Shown: piece by piece, positions 33,594 through 42,271 of the stretch | How positions within the stretch are numbered: the first letter of the stretch is position 1 | How the letters are laid out: the number at the start of each line of letters is the position of its first letter | From: CALOCN01 sp942491735 | GTDB lineage: Bacteria > Eisenbacteria > RBG-16-71-46 > JABDJR01 | Length of the DNA stretch: 64,000 nucleotides | Assembly: GCA_942491735.1 (NCBI GenBank) | Contig: CALOCN010000014.1 | Coordinates: 1,612,001-1,676,000, forward strand | Direction of reading: 5' to 3' | Notes under the pieces: model-generated | Told to the model about the DNA's origin: nothing | Database searches by the model: none | Seen by the model: the letters and a program-made list of their open reading frames with translations, nothing else | Program-made: the position numbers and the translations under genes

Positions 33594-35113
33594 GGGGTGT
33601 CTCCTCCCGTCTCGGGGTTGGGTTTCAGCTGCCCCACCGTCCGGTTGTTGCGGGCGAACAGCTCTCCGGCCACCCGCTGGATCTCCTCCGCGGTCACGTC
33701 GAGCGCCGCCGCGTGGGCCTCCATGAGGGAGGTCCAGGACCCGGTGATCACATGGTAAGTTGCTAGATTGAGAGCGAGTTGCGTCGGATCCCTCAATGAA
33801 CGCATGAGGTCCGCTTCGAGACGATTCTTGGCCTTGGTCAGCTCCACCTCGGTCACCGGCTCCCGGGACATGCGGGCCAGCTCTTCCAGGAGGGCCGCCT
33901 CGAGGGCTTCCAGCTGGTCCGGCTCCTTGGGGTCGGCCGAGACGATGAAGAGCCCGGGGTACTTGTCCCCGCGGATAAAGGTGCCGACATCGGCGGCCAG
34001 TTCCTGATCGAGCACCAGGGACTGGTAGAGCCTGGAGGTTCGCCCGCCACTGAGGAGCACGTCGAGCACCTCGACCACCGCGCGATCGGGATGGGTCATG
34101 GCGGTGGTGTGGAAGCCGACCGCCAGCCGGGGGGTGGCTTCGAACCGGACCGTGAACCGCTTCTCGCCCTGCTGCGCCGGTTCCACCGTGCGCACGGTTT
34201 GCGCCGGTCCCGAGGGAGGAATGGGCCCGAAGTAGCGCTCGGCCAGTTCCTTCACCTGGTCCAGGTCGAATCCGCCGACGAGGGCGACGGTGAGACGATT
34301 GGGAGCGTAGTTCTCCCGGAAGTAGGCCTCCACCGGAGCACGCTCGAGGCCCTGGAGATCGCTCTCCCAGCCGATCGCCCCCCACTGGTAGGGATGGGCG
34401 TCGTAGGCCGCCCCGATCAGGCCCAGGAAAATGCGCCCGTCCGGGCTGGTGTCATAGGAACGGCGGCGCTCCTCCATGACCACGTCCCGCTCGGAGTAGA
34501 ACTCGCGCAGGACCGGGTCGGCGATGCGCGCGGACTCGAAGAGGGCCCACACTTCCAGGAGGTTGGGCGGGAAGGTCTCGATGTAGACGGTCTGATCCTC
34601 GCTGGTAAACGCGTTGAGCCCGGAGAAGCCGCGGCTGCGGGTCACCACGTCGAGGTCGTTCTGAACGGTGACCTCCCGGGCCGCGAGTTCCAGGGAGTCG
34701 GCCACGGCACGCAGCGCGGCCAGCCGCGCCTCGTCCACCGCCTCGAGCCCCCGCAACTGGCGGTCCCGCAGCAGGAAGAACTCGGCCATCACCGCGTCCA
34801 CCTCGTCCAGGATGAGCTGTTCCGCTTCCATGTCCGTGGTGCCGAACCGGGTCGTCCCCTTGAACATCATGTGCTCCAGCACATGGGCGGTTCCGGTGAT
34901 GCCCGGTTCCTCGTCCACGGAGCCGACGTCCACGTAGAGAAACGAGGTCACCACGGGGCTTCGCGGGTCGGGGACGAGAAGGAAGGTCATGCCGTTGTCG
35001 AGGACGAGCTCGGTCACGTCCACCTGCAGTTCGGTGGCCGCGGCGGTGGCCGGGACGGAGAGCATCGCGAGCAGGACGGTGCGGGCGATCGACGTGCGGA
35101 AAGGCGTGTGCAT
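33590..35113 (-). CDS. M16-family zinc peptidase, catalytic subunit
   Basis: 507 residues with a signal peptide ending AAATE. The zinc-binding HxxEH is present as HVLEHMMFKG. The GLNAFTSEDQTVYIE segment, which usually follows about 20 residues later, lies about 75 residues further on because of a Glu/Arg/Ala-rich helical insertion. The distal Glu ligand is probably in MEERRRS. It would cleave peptides outside the cytoplasm together with the downstream inactive homologue. Confidence 0.88.
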   Translation of the reverse strand: MHTPFRTSIARTVLLAMLSVPATAAATELQVDVTELVLDNGMTFLLVPDPRSPVVTSFLYVDVGSVDEEPGITGTAHVLEHMMFKGTTRFGTTDMEAEQLILDEVDAVMAEFFLLRDRQLRGLEAVDEARLAALRAVADSLELAAREVTVQNDLDVVTRSRGFSGLNAFTSEDQTVYIETFPPNLLEVWALFESARIADPVLREFYSERDVVMEERRRSYDTSPDGRIFLGLIGAAYDAHPYQWGAIGWESDLQGLERAPVEAYFRENYAPNRLTVALVGGFDLDQVKELAERYFGPIPPSGPAQTVRTVEPAQQGEKRFTVRFEATPRLAVGFHTTAMTHPDRAVVEVLDVLLSGGRTSRLYQSLVLDQELAADVGTFIRGDKYPGLFIVSADPKEPDQLEALEAALLEELARMSREPVTEVELTKAKNRLEADLMRSLRDPTQLALNLATYHVITGSWTSLMEAHAAALDVTAEEIQRVAGELFARNNRTVGQLKPNPETGGDTP

Positions 35114-35143
35114 GGGGAATCTCCTGCGTCGGCGGGGAGGTCC

Positions 35144-35172
35144 ACTATGGCAATGTCGCGAAACCGCGTCAA
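35144..35172 (-). promoter_or_regulatory. Candidate promoter of the M16 operon
   Basis: On the minus strand TTGACG (35172-35167) and CATAGT (35149-35144) are separated by 17 bases. The transcript would start about 24 bases before the ATG at 35113. Confidence 0.5.
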
Positions 35173-35187
35173 CGTCGGCGAGGCTGA

Positions 35188-35217
35188 TTGACAGGGGCCG
35201 GGAGGCGTCTCTAGAGT
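35188..35217 (+). promoter_or_regulatory. Candidate promoter of the topoisomerase VI operon
   Basis: Perfect TTGACA at 35188-35193 and TAGAGT at 35212-35217 with an 18-base spacer. It is back to back with the M16 promoter and about 90 bases before the start codon. Confidence 0.5.
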
Positions 35218-35314
35218 ACGAGTCGCGTTGCGCCACCTCCGGTTCGGGGGCGCGACGCGACAATTCCAGCCCACCCGACCGGCAGGACGTCGGTTCATCC
35301 TTGCCCGGAGACAC

Positions 35315-37144
35315 ATGGCGGGTAAGAAGAAAGCAACAGGCAAAGGGGGCAGGAAGACCGTGAGCAGCACCTCGGCACGATCCACCCGGAGCGGCAGGAA
35401 GCCGGCGACCACGCGGACCTCGACCGCGAAACCCAAGGGCAGGAAGCCCCGGGCCAAGTCCGACACCCAGGCGGAACTCTCGTTCGACGCCGCGGAGACG
35501 GCGCCGGAGCCGTTTGTCGATCCGGGGGAGGACCCGCAGGAGGCGGCCCCGGCGGCCAAGCCGGCCCGGCGGTCCCGCGCTTCCCGTCCGTCGGCCAACG
35601 CGGCCTCCATGGCCAAGAAACAGCGCGAGATCTCGGTCAGCGAGTTCTTCTCCAAGAACCGGCACCTGCTCGGATTCGACAACCCGGCCAAGGCGCTGCT
35701 GACCAGCATCAAGGAAGCGGTGGACAACTCGCTGGATGCCTGCGAGGAGGCGGACATCCTTCCGGATCTCAAGGTGGAGATCACCCAGCTTGCCGAGGAC
35801 CGGTTCCGCATCGCCATCACCGACAACGGCCCCGGCATCGTCAAGAACCAGGTGCCCAGGATCTTTGGCCAGCTGCTCTACGGGTCCAAGTTCCATCGCC
35901 TGCGCCAGTCGCGGGGGCAGCAGGGGATCGGGATCAGCGCGGCCGGCATGTACGGACAGCTCACCACCGGAAAGCCGGTGGTCATCGTCAGCCGCCCCGG
36001 CAAGAGGAAGGCGGCGCATCATTTCGAGATCCACATCGACACCCGCAAGAATGCACCGGTGGTCGGCGGGGACCGCGAGGTGGAGTGGGAAGGGGAGCAG
36101 GGGACCCGGGTGGAGATCGAGCTCGAGGCGACCTACCGCAAGGGGCCCCGCAGCGTGGATGCCTACCTCGAACAGACCGCGTTGGCCAACCCCCACCTGA
36201 GCCTGACCTACGTGCCTCCCAAGGGACCGCCCATGGTGTGGGAACGGGCGACCGAGGAGCTTCCCAAGGAGCCCCTGGAGATCCAGCCGCATCCGCACGG
36301 GGTGGAACTCGGCGTGCTCATGCGCATGCTGGCCGACACGCGTTCGCGCAACGTGAAGGGGTTTCTCACCACGGAATTCTCCCGGGTCAGCAGCAAGGTG
36401 GCCTCGGGGATTCTTGCCTCGGCGAAGATCAAGGAGACCGCCTCGCCGGGGAGGGTGCGTCGCAACGATGCGGAAGCGCTGTTCCGGTCCATCCAGAGCG
36501 CCAAGCTCATGGCGCCCCCCACCAACTGCCTGTCGCCGATCGGCGAGGAGCTGTTGCTGGCCGCGCTCCGGCAGCAGGTGAGCGCGGACTTCTATGCCGC
36601 GGCCACCCGCAGCCCGGCCGTGTATCGCGGGAACCCGTTCCAGGTGGAGGCGGCGTTGGCCTACGGCGGGGACCTCCCCGGGGACGAGCAGCTCAAGCTG
36701 TTCCGCTTCGCCAACCGGGTGCCGCTCCTCTATCAGCACGGCGCCTGCGCGGTGAACAAGGCGGTGGTCGGCACCAGCTGGCGCGGGTACGAGGTGCAAC
36801 AGTCCCGCGGTGCGCTGCCGGTGGGGCCCATGGTGCTCATGGTGCACATCGCCTCGGCCTGGGTGCCGTTCACCAGCGAGTCCAAGGAAGCCATCGCCCA
36901 CTATCCGGAGATCCTCAAGGAGATCAAGCTCGCCGTGCAGGGGGTGGGGCGCAAGCTGGCCATCCACATCCGTCGCGGCAAACGGGAGCGGGAGGCCGAG
37001 CGCAAACGGAGCTATATCGAGAAGTACATCCCGCACATCGGCATCGCGTTGCGGGACATCCTGGATCTCAGCGAGAAACAGGAGACAAAGATCGTGGAGA
37101 CCCTCAAGGGAACCCTGGAGCGTTCGCGGAAGCTGGACGGATGA
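35315..37144 (+). CDS. top6B: DNA topoisomerase VI subunit B with H1-like N-terminal tail
   Basis: 609 residues. After about 100 residues of low complexity comes the GHKL ATPase of topoisomerase VI: the N box SIKEAVDNSLDAC (Glu134, Asn138), G1 ITDNGPGI (Asp170) and G2 SRGQQGIGISAAGM (about 199-212). A switch Lys of the transducer domain is in the RVPLLYQHGACAVNK region. The tail, residues 1-48, is Lys/Arg/Ser/Thr/Ala-rich like eukaryotic H1 tails; residues 50-80 are acidic. The ATG at 35315 with GGAG upstream was chosen; a TTG at 35228 would add 29 residues. Together with the A subunit it makes a type IIB topoisomerase that decatenates or relaxes DNA using ATP. Confidence 0.92.
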   Translation: MAGKKKATGKGGRKTVSSTSARSTRSGRKPATTRTSTAKPKGRKPRAKSDTQAELSFDAAETAPEPFVDPGEDPQEAAPAAKPARRSRASRPSANAASMAKKQREISVSEFFSKNRHLLGFDNPAKALLTSIKEAVDNSLDACEEADILPDLKVEITQLAEDRFRIAITDNGPGIVKNQVPRIFGQLLYGSKFHRLRQSRGQQGIGISAAGMYGQLTTGKPVVIVSRPGKRKAAHHFEIHIDTRKNAPVVGGDREVEWEGEQGTRVEIELEATYRKGPRSVDAYLEQTALANPHLSLTYVPPKGPPMVWERATEELPKEPLEIQPHPHGVELGVLMRMLADTRSRNVKGFLTTEFSRVSSKVASGILASAKIKETASPGRVRRNDAEALFRSIQSAKLMAPPTNCLSPIGEELLLAALRQQVSADFYAAATRSPAVYRGNPFQVEAALAYGGDLPGDEQLKLFRFANRVPLLYQHGACAVNKAVVGTSWRGYEVQQSRGALPVGPMVLMVHIASAWVPFTSESKEAIAHYPEILKEIKLAVQGVGRKLAIHIRRGKREREAERKRSYIEKYIPHIGIALRDILDLSEKQETKIVETLKGTLERSRKLDG

Positions 37145-37767
37145 GTCGCATCATCGACATCTCGCCTCCGGTGGGAAAGGGTGTCCCGGTCTGGCCGGGT
37201 GATACCGAGTACGCGGTCTCCTGGGTCAGCCGCATGGAAGAGGGCGCGTCCTGCAACGTGTCCGCCATCACCACCACCCCCCATGTGGGGGCCCACGCCG
37301 ACGGCCCGCTCCACTTCCAACCCAACGGGGACCCGGTGGGCGAGGTGGACCTGGACCCGTACCTGGGCAAGTGTCGGGTGGTGGACGTGACCGGGGCGCC
37401 GTTCGTGAACGAGGAGTCGCTGTTCGGCGAGGAGCTCTACGGCGTGGAGCGGGTGCTCTTCCGCACCGGAACCTCCCCGGACCCGCACTCCTGGACCGAC
37501 GACTTCGCCTATCTGGATCCCAAGCTGGTGCGCCGGCTTGGCAAGCTCGGGGTCAAGCTGGTGGGGATCGACACCCCGTCGGTGGATCCGTTCCACTCCA
37601 AGGACCTGCCCGCCCATCACGTCCTGCTGGAACTGGGCATGCGGAACCTGGAAGGGCTGGACCTCTCCGAGGCCCCGGCCGGGGACTACGAGCTCATCGC
37701 CCTGCCGTTGCGACTGGTGGACGCCGACTCGTCCCCGGTGCGCGCGGTGCTTCGAACACTGAGGTAA
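37141..37767 (+). CDS. Cyclase/kynurenine formamidase-like protein (KynB family)
   Basis: 208 residues. The metal-binding signature is HVGAHADGPLHF (about residues 49-60), which fits HxGxHxDxPxH of bacterial kynurenine formamidase and other cyclase-family hydrolases. It begins RIIDISPPVGKGVPVWPGD, as these proteins do, and has DTPSVDPF. It overlaps the topoisomerase VI B stop codon by four bases and lies four bases before the A-subunit gene, so it is inside the topoisomerase operon. Hydrolysis of N-formylkynurenine or a related amide is the family reaction; no other tryptophan-degradation genes are nearby. Confidence 0.83.
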   Translation: MSRIIDISPPVGKGVPVWPGDTEYAVSWVSRMEEGASCNVSAITTTPHVGAHADGPLHFQPNGDPVGEVDLDPYLGKCRVVDVTGAPFVNEESLFGEELYGVERVLFRTGTSPDPHSWTDDFAYLDPKLVRRLGKLGVKLVGIDTPSVDPFHSKDLPAHHVLLELGMRNLEGLDLSEAPAGDYELIALPLRLVDADSSPVRAVLRTLR

Positions 37768-37771
37768 CCAC

Positions 37772-38875
37772 GTGGCCAAGAAGAACACCGTCGTCAAGGA
37801 TACGGTCAAGCTCATCCGGACCGAGGCCAAGGACATCGAGACCAAGATCCTCAAGCGGCAGAAACCCTCCCTGCACCTGCCCCTGCGCGCCCTGGCCAAC
37901 GTGAAGTACTCGGTCAAGAAGGGGCACTTCGAGATGCGGGGGAAGTCCAAGGAGCGGACCCTGACCGTGAACACGGTCAAGACCTTTGCCCAGAGCCTGC
38001 GCATGATGGCGCTCTCCAAGGAGCTGGTCGAACAGGACGACATCGCCAGCAAGCGGGAGGCCTACTACGTCAGCAAGAACTGGGACGACGCCCGCTTCAT
38101 GGAGCAGCCCGAATCCGACACGGTGATGGAGGACATCGAGGCGCTGTTCGGGGTGAACCGGGAGCAGCTCGGGTTCATCCCCGAGGAAAAGGGGGGGGAC
38201 ATTGCCGGGCAGCTGGTGGTGACCGATCAGGACCGGGACACCGGCGAGGTCCTGCGCATCGACTGCACCAAGTTCGGGAGCGGCGCCTACTCGATTCCCA
38301 TTTCCGTGGAGCATCTGGGGTTCGAGACCAAGGCCAAGTTCATCCTGGTCATCGAGACCTCGGCCATGTTCCAGCGGCTGGTCAAACACAACTACTGGAA
38401 GTCGGCCAACTGCATCCTGGTCTCCATGGGCGGCGTGCCCACCCGGGCCTGTCGGCGGTTCATTCGCCGGCTCGCCGACCAGAAGAAGATCCCGGTCTAC
38501 GTGTTCGTGGACGGGGATCCCTACGGCTTCATGAACATCTACCGCACCCTGAAGGTGGGGTCGGGGAACGCGGCCCATCTCAACGAGTACTTCTGTGTGC
38601 CCCAGGCCCGGTTCCTTGGCGTGACCCCGAACGACATCAAGGACTACGACCTGCCCACCCACCCGCTGACCGAGACCGACATCAAGCGGGCCAAGGACGC
38701 GATCAAGAACGATCCGTTCGTGCAGCACCACAAGCCCTGGCAACGCGCCCTCGAGCAGCTCATCAAGATGGGGGTCCGTGCCGAGCAGCAGGCCTTGGCC
38801 AAGCATGGGCTCAACTACGTGATCGAGAGCTACCTGCCCGAGAAGCTGGCCAAGCCGGAACAGTTCCTGCCGTAG
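37772..38875 (+). CDS. top6A: DNA topoisomerase VI subunit A (Spo11-like)
   Basis: 367 residues from a GTG at 37772 with GAGGT upstream. The 5Y-CAP domain holds KREAYYVSKNW, where one of Tyr98/Tyr99 is the DNA-cleaving residue. The Toprim domain has ILVIET (Glu195) and VFVDGDPYGF (Asp247, Asp249), the metal site that distinguishes Top6A/Spo11. The C-terminal part matches the family (HPLTETDIKRAK). With subunit B in the same operon it forms the A2B2 enzyme. Confidence 0.94.
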   Translation: MAKKNTVVKDTVKLIRTEAKDIETKILKRQKPSLHLPLRALANVKYSVKKGHFEMRGKSKERTLTVNTVKTFAQSLRMMALSKELVEQDDIASKREAYYVSKNWDDARFMEQPESDTVMEDIEALFGVNREQLGFIPEEKGGDIAGQLVVTDQDRDTGEVLRIDCTKFGSGAYSIPISVEHLGFETKAKFILVIETSAMFQRLVKHNYWKSANCILVSMGGVPTRACRRFIRRLADQKKIPVYVFVDGDPYGFMNIYRTLKVGSGNAAHLNEYFCVPQARFLGVTPNDIKDYDLPTHPLTETDIKRAKDAIKNDPFVQHHKPWQRALEQLIKMGVRAEQQALAKHGLNYVIESYLPEKLAKPEQFLP

Positions 38876-38940
38876 GGCATGTGTGGGGTTGTTACACTTA
38901 TTGGGCGACCGGAACCACCCCACGCGCAATCGGAGCCTCG

Positions 38941-39924
38941 ATGTCCCGTATCCTCCGCCCCCAGCCCTGGAACCGTCCTGACCGGGACGCCACGGCGGAG
39001 TCCATCTACTGGGACCGGCGGCGGTTCCTCAAGGCGGCGGGGTTCGTGGGGTTGGCGGGTCTGATCCCGGGCTGTGCGGACGAGGCCCTACTGGACCCGG
39101 GCGGCGATCCGGGGCCGGTGGTTTGCGCCGGGGAGACGCCCCCCATCGATCAGGCGATCCTTTCCGGCGTCACCCCCAATCCGGCCTACCGGCTTTCGCC
39201 GCCACGCGACCTCACCGACCACACCCAGGCCATCGGCTACAACAACTTCTACGAGTTCACCCAGGAGGTGCGGGAGGTGTGGTGCGTGGCCAAGGACTTC
39301 ACCGTGGATCCGTGGAGCGTGGAGATCACCGGGCTCACCCACAGGCCCCGGCTGGCTACCCTGGAGGACATTCTCAAGGTGGCCCCGCTCGAGGAGCGCG
39401 TCTACCGGCATCGCTGCGTGGAAGCCTGGGCCATGACCGTGCCCTGGGTGGGGTATCCGCTGGCCGAGTTCATCCGCTGGTGCGATCCCAGGCCCGAGGC
39501 CACCCACGTGCGGTTCGTCTCGGCCTACAAGCCGGACGAGATGCCCAACCGGGCCTGGATCTTTCCCTACTACGAGGGCCTGCGCATGGACGAGGCGATG
39601 AACCCGCTCGCGCTGCTGGGCCTGGGGCTCTTTGGCCGCGAACTCCCAAAGCAGAACGGGGCCCCGTTGCGTCTGGTTCTGCCGTGGAAGTACGGCTTCA
39701 AATCCATCAAGTCCATCGCCCGGGTGGAGTTCCTGGCCACCGAGCCTCGTACCTTCTGGAGCGACTCGGATCCCCGTGCCTATGACTTCCTGAGCAACGT
39801 GGACCCGGCGGTGCCACACCCGGAGTGGTCCCAGGCCACCGAGGAGCTGCTGGGGACGGGAGAGCTGGTTCCCACGCTCAAGTACAACGGCTACGGCGAG
39901 TGGGTGGCCGGCCTCTACGGGTAG
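38941..39924 (+). CDS. msrP: MsrP/YedY-like molybdopterin oxidoreductase
   Basis: 327 residues, matching MsrP length. The Tat signal is DRRRFLKAAGFVGLAG, followed by IPGC (Cys45), which may be a Tat lipoprotein site. The Mo-cofactor ligand is Cys159 in YRHRCVEAW. NNFYEFTQE and the GFKSIKSIARVEFL region are typical of the family. MsrP repairs methionine sulfoxide in envelope proteins with a heme membrane partner, MsrQ, which is not visible here. The ATG at 38941 gives the Tat motif in the first 30 residues; the frame continues 20 codons upstream without a ribosome site. It is convergent with the MbnH gene, 11 bases apart. Confidence 0.88.
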   Translation: MSRILRPQPWNRPDRDATAESIYWDRRRFLKAAGFVGLAGLIPGCADEALLDPGGDPGPVVCAGETPPIDQAILSGVTPNPAYRLSPPRDLTDHTQAIGYNNFYEFTQEVREVWCVAKDFTVDPWSVEITGLTHRPRLATLEDILKVAPLEERVYRHRCVEAWAMTVPWVGYPLAEFIRWCDPRPEATHVRFVSAYKPDEMPNRAWIFPYYEGLRMDEAMNPLALLGLGLFGRELPKQNGAPLRLVLPWKYGFKSIKSIARVEFLATEPRTFWSDSDPRAYDFLSNVDPAVPHPEWSQATEELLGTGELVPTLKYNGYGEWVAGLYG

Positions 39925-39935
39925 GGGAGCCGGAC

Positions 39936-40994
39936 TCAGGGGAAGGGGCTGGAGAACTCCGGGTTGGTGAGGAACCCCGGGTCGGACAGCGTGCGGATGA
40001 AGGCGATGACGTCGGCGATCTCGTCCTCGGTCAATCCCAGACCCACTCCGACCCGGATCAACGGGTCCACCGTTGCGCTCCGGTGCCCTCCGGAGTTGTA
40101 GTGCTCCAGCACCTCTTCCAGGGTGTCGAACCGCCCATCGTGCATGTAGGGGGCGGTGAACTCGACGTTGCGCAGGGTGGGGCTCTTGAACTTGCCCAGG
40201 TCCTCGGGGTTGTCGGTGATCGCCATGAGGCCGGTGTCGGTGAACGTGGAGTCGAGACCGGTGTTGTGGAACCGGTTGTCGGTGAAGAAAGGGATGCCGT
40301 GGCAGTGGAAGCAATCGGCCCGTTCGGAGAAGAAGAGGTCGAAGCCCCGCTGCTCGGCATCGTTCAGGGTTGCCTCACCCCGTCGGGCCCGATCGAATTT
40401 GGAGTCGTCCGAGACCAGGGTGCGCTCGAACTGGGCGATGGCCTTGACCACGAGATCCGAGGTGATGGCGTCGGTGCCGAAGGCCGCCTGGAACAACCCG
40501 GGATAGACCGGATCGGCGGCAATTCGCTCCACCGCCACGCTCCACTCCAGGTGCATCTCGATGGGGTTGGGGACCGGTTGCAGCGCCTGGTCCTCCAGGG
40601 TCCGTACCCGTCCGTCCCAGAACTGGAAGTCCTGCCATCCCGCGTTGATGACCGCAGGGGCGTTGCGGTCGCCCGCGATGCCGTCGATCCCCACCGAGAA
40701 TCGTTCTCCGTTGTCGGTGAACGCGAACTCCTGGGCGTGACAGCTGGCGCAGGCCTGGGTGCGATCCCCGGAGAGCAGGGTGTCGTGGAAGAGTCGGCGG
40801 CCCAGTGCCACCCCCTCCACCGTGGTGGGGTTGTTGGCAGGGACCACCATGGGGGGGAGCCCCCGGCCGGTGACCGTGATGGGGGTGGGGCCCGGTTCGG
40901 AGTCCGAACAGCCGGTTCCCACCACCAGGAACGCGAGGGGGGCGAGGAGGGGGCGCAAACGCCCCCATCCCTGTCCTGCCCTGCGCCGCGGCAT
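39936..40994 (-). CDS. mbnH: Diheme cytochrome c peroxidase family, MbnH/MauG-like lipoprotein
   Basis: 352 residues. Lipoprotein signal ending VVGTGC (Cys29). Two heme sites: CASCH (Cys82, Cys85, His86) and CFHCH (Cys228, Cys231, His232). The region KFKSPTLRNVEFTAPYMHDGRF is typical of this peroxidase/MauG family. The gene starts two bases after the MbnP stop codon. In methanobactin operons MbnH uses peroxide or oxygen to oxidise a tryptophan of MbnP to kynurenine, and the neighbour here fits that pairing. Confidence 0.87.
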   Translation of the reverse strand: MPRRRAGQGWGRLRPLLAPLAFLVVGTGCSDSEPGPTPITVTGRGLPPMVVPANNPTTVEGVALGRRLFHDTLLSGDRTQACASCHAQEFAFTDNGERFSVGIDGIAGDRNAPAVINAGWQDFQFWDGRVRTLEDQALQPVPNPIEMHLEWSVAVERIAADPVYPGLFQAAFGTDAITSDLVVKAIAQFERTLVSDDSKFDRARRGEATLNDAEQRGFDLFFSERADCFHCHGIPFFTDNRFHNTGLDSTFTDTGLMAITDNPEDLGKFKSPTLRNVEFTAPYMHDGRFDTLEEVLEHYNSGGHRSATVDPLIRVGVGLGLTEDEIADVIAFIRTLSDPGFLTNPEFSSPFP

Positions 40995-40996
40995 GG

Positions 40997-41734
40997 CTAG
41001 TTCCCCGCGGCCGCCGTGGCGGTGAAGGCACTGGCTCCGTTGGCGGCGAGTTCGTTCTGTCGATCCACGTTGGCCATGATGGGGTCGGTGGTCATGGCCA
41101 GGGTGGTGGGGTTCTCGTACCACTGGTTGATGTTCATGGAGACCGTGATGGTGTGGTCGTTCCCGTCCACGGTGACCGCGTTGAAGGGAACGGTCACGGT
41201 GAAGAAGTGGGGGAGGGTTCCGTTGCGCCCGGTGTGGGTGCGATAGCTCATGGCGTCCCCGCCCCCGCTGGGGGTGAAGTTGCCTTCGAGCTTCATGTAG
41301 TGGTACCCGCCTCCCATGGGCTCCGGCCAGGCCATGTTGATGTTCTCCGTGGTGGCGGGGAGACCGTCCGTCACGTTGACATCGTCGGTGAGGCCGAAGG
41401 TGAATCGCAACATGTCGTAGGTGCCGCCCGCCACACCCATGCCCTTGACGGTTCCTGTTCCGGCGTCCGCGGCGTCGCGGTAGACCACGCCGTTGAAGAA
41501 GTTGTAGGTGTCGCCGTTGGTGCGGATCAACTGGATGTTGGAAACGTAGTACACGAGGCTGGTCACCGAGTAGTCGTCGCCGTTCTCGTTGGTGTAGCGG
41601 ATGTCGTTGAGCACGAGGCTTTCCCCGTCCACATCGTGGGTGAAGTTGACGGTGACGTTGCCCCCGTCCTCGCCGCACCCGACCAGGGCCAGGCAGGCAA
41701 CAAGGACCGGAAACAGCCGGATCCAACGGGTCAT
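40997..41734 (-). CDS. mbnP: MbnP-family copper-binding lipoprotein
   Basis: 245 residues. Lipoprotein signal with Cys20 (ALVGC). The mature domain matches MbnP: VNFTHDVDGE, SVTSLVYYVSNIQLIR, YDMLRFTFGLTD, then NINMAWPEPMGGGYHYMKLEG. Trp136 in the MAWPEP segment is the expected substrate for oxidation to kynurenine by MbnH. The downstream gene is that oxidase. Members bind copper outside the cytoplasm. Translation signals overlap closely with the next gene. Confidence 0.87.
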   Translation of the reverse strand: MTRWIRLFPVLVACLALVGCGEDGGNVTVNFTHDVDGESLVLNDIRYTNENGDDYSVTSLVYYVSNIQLIRTNGDTYNFFNGVVYRDAADAGTGTVKGMGVAGGTYDMLRFTFGLTDDVNVTDGLPATTENINMAWPEPMGGGYHYMKLEGNFTPSGGGDAMSYRTHTGRNGTLPHFFTVTVPFNAVTVDGNDHTITVSMNINQWYENPTTLAMTTDPIMANVDRQNELAANGASAFTATAAAGN

Positions 41735-41777
41735 GAAAGTCTCCTTTCGGGGTCTCCCGGCGAACTGCGGCAGGAGT

Positions 41778-42257
41778 TCAGTTGTCACGGGCGCCCTCGG
41801 CAATCCAGGTGCGCACCTTCAAGAGGTCCTGGGGGGTCATGAAGTCCCCCTCATCGGGCATGCGTTCGCCCCCGATGTTGGGTCCGCCCTCGAGCTTGCG
41901 GACCAGATAGCTTGCGTCGGGATCCCCCGGCACCACCGGACAGATCCGCAGGCTACGGGCCTGCTCGCCCGGGGTGAGCACGTCTTCGTGGCTCGAGGTC
42001 GAGTACTCGGAACTGATGAGCGGTCGCCCGTGGCACCCGGAGTTGAGACACCCGTAGGTGGCCCAGAGCGGGGCGATGTCCGCGGCATAGCTGACGGTGG
42101 CGGCGCCGGTGGTGTCGACCGAGCCGGTGCAGTCGAGCGGCGGCAACGGCTCCCCGCTGTCGGAGCAGGAAGCAAGAAAGGCGACAGCTCCCATGGCGGC
42201 GAGCGGGAGGATCGATCGGATCAGCGAACGCACGGTTCGAGAACTACGAGGGTGCAA
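41778..42257 (-). CDS. Small c-type cytochrome lipoprotein with CX4CH site
   Basis: 159 residues. Start TTG at 42257 follows GAGGT; GTG at 42233 is an alternative that gives the same mature protein. Lipobox LASC (Cys31). The heme site reads YGCLNSGCHG: Cys70, Cys75, His76 with four residues between the cysteines instead of two. The C-terminus GERMPDEGDFMTPQDLLKVRTWIAEGA is typical of single-heme cytochrome domains, with the Met of MPDE or MTP as a possible axial ligand. Position between an NHL gene and MbnP suggests electron transfer to or from MbnH. Confidence 0.75.
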   Translation of the reverse strand: MHPRSSRTVRSLIRSILPLAAMGAVAFLASCSDSGEPLPPLDCTGSVDTTGAATVSYAADIAPLWATYGCLNSGCHGRPLISSEYSTSSHEDVLTPGEQARSLRICPVVPGDPDASYLVRKLEGGPNIGGERMPDEGDFMTPQDLLKVRTWIAEGARDN

Positions 42258-42271
42258 CGGATACCTCGGGG

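Noticed and set aside
32061..33758. 565-codon plus-strand open frame after the T-box-like motif
   Set aside because: It would be the only gene that the motif could control, but it is antisense to the M16 homologue and looks random (His/Gly/Val-rich). I do not accept it as a gene.
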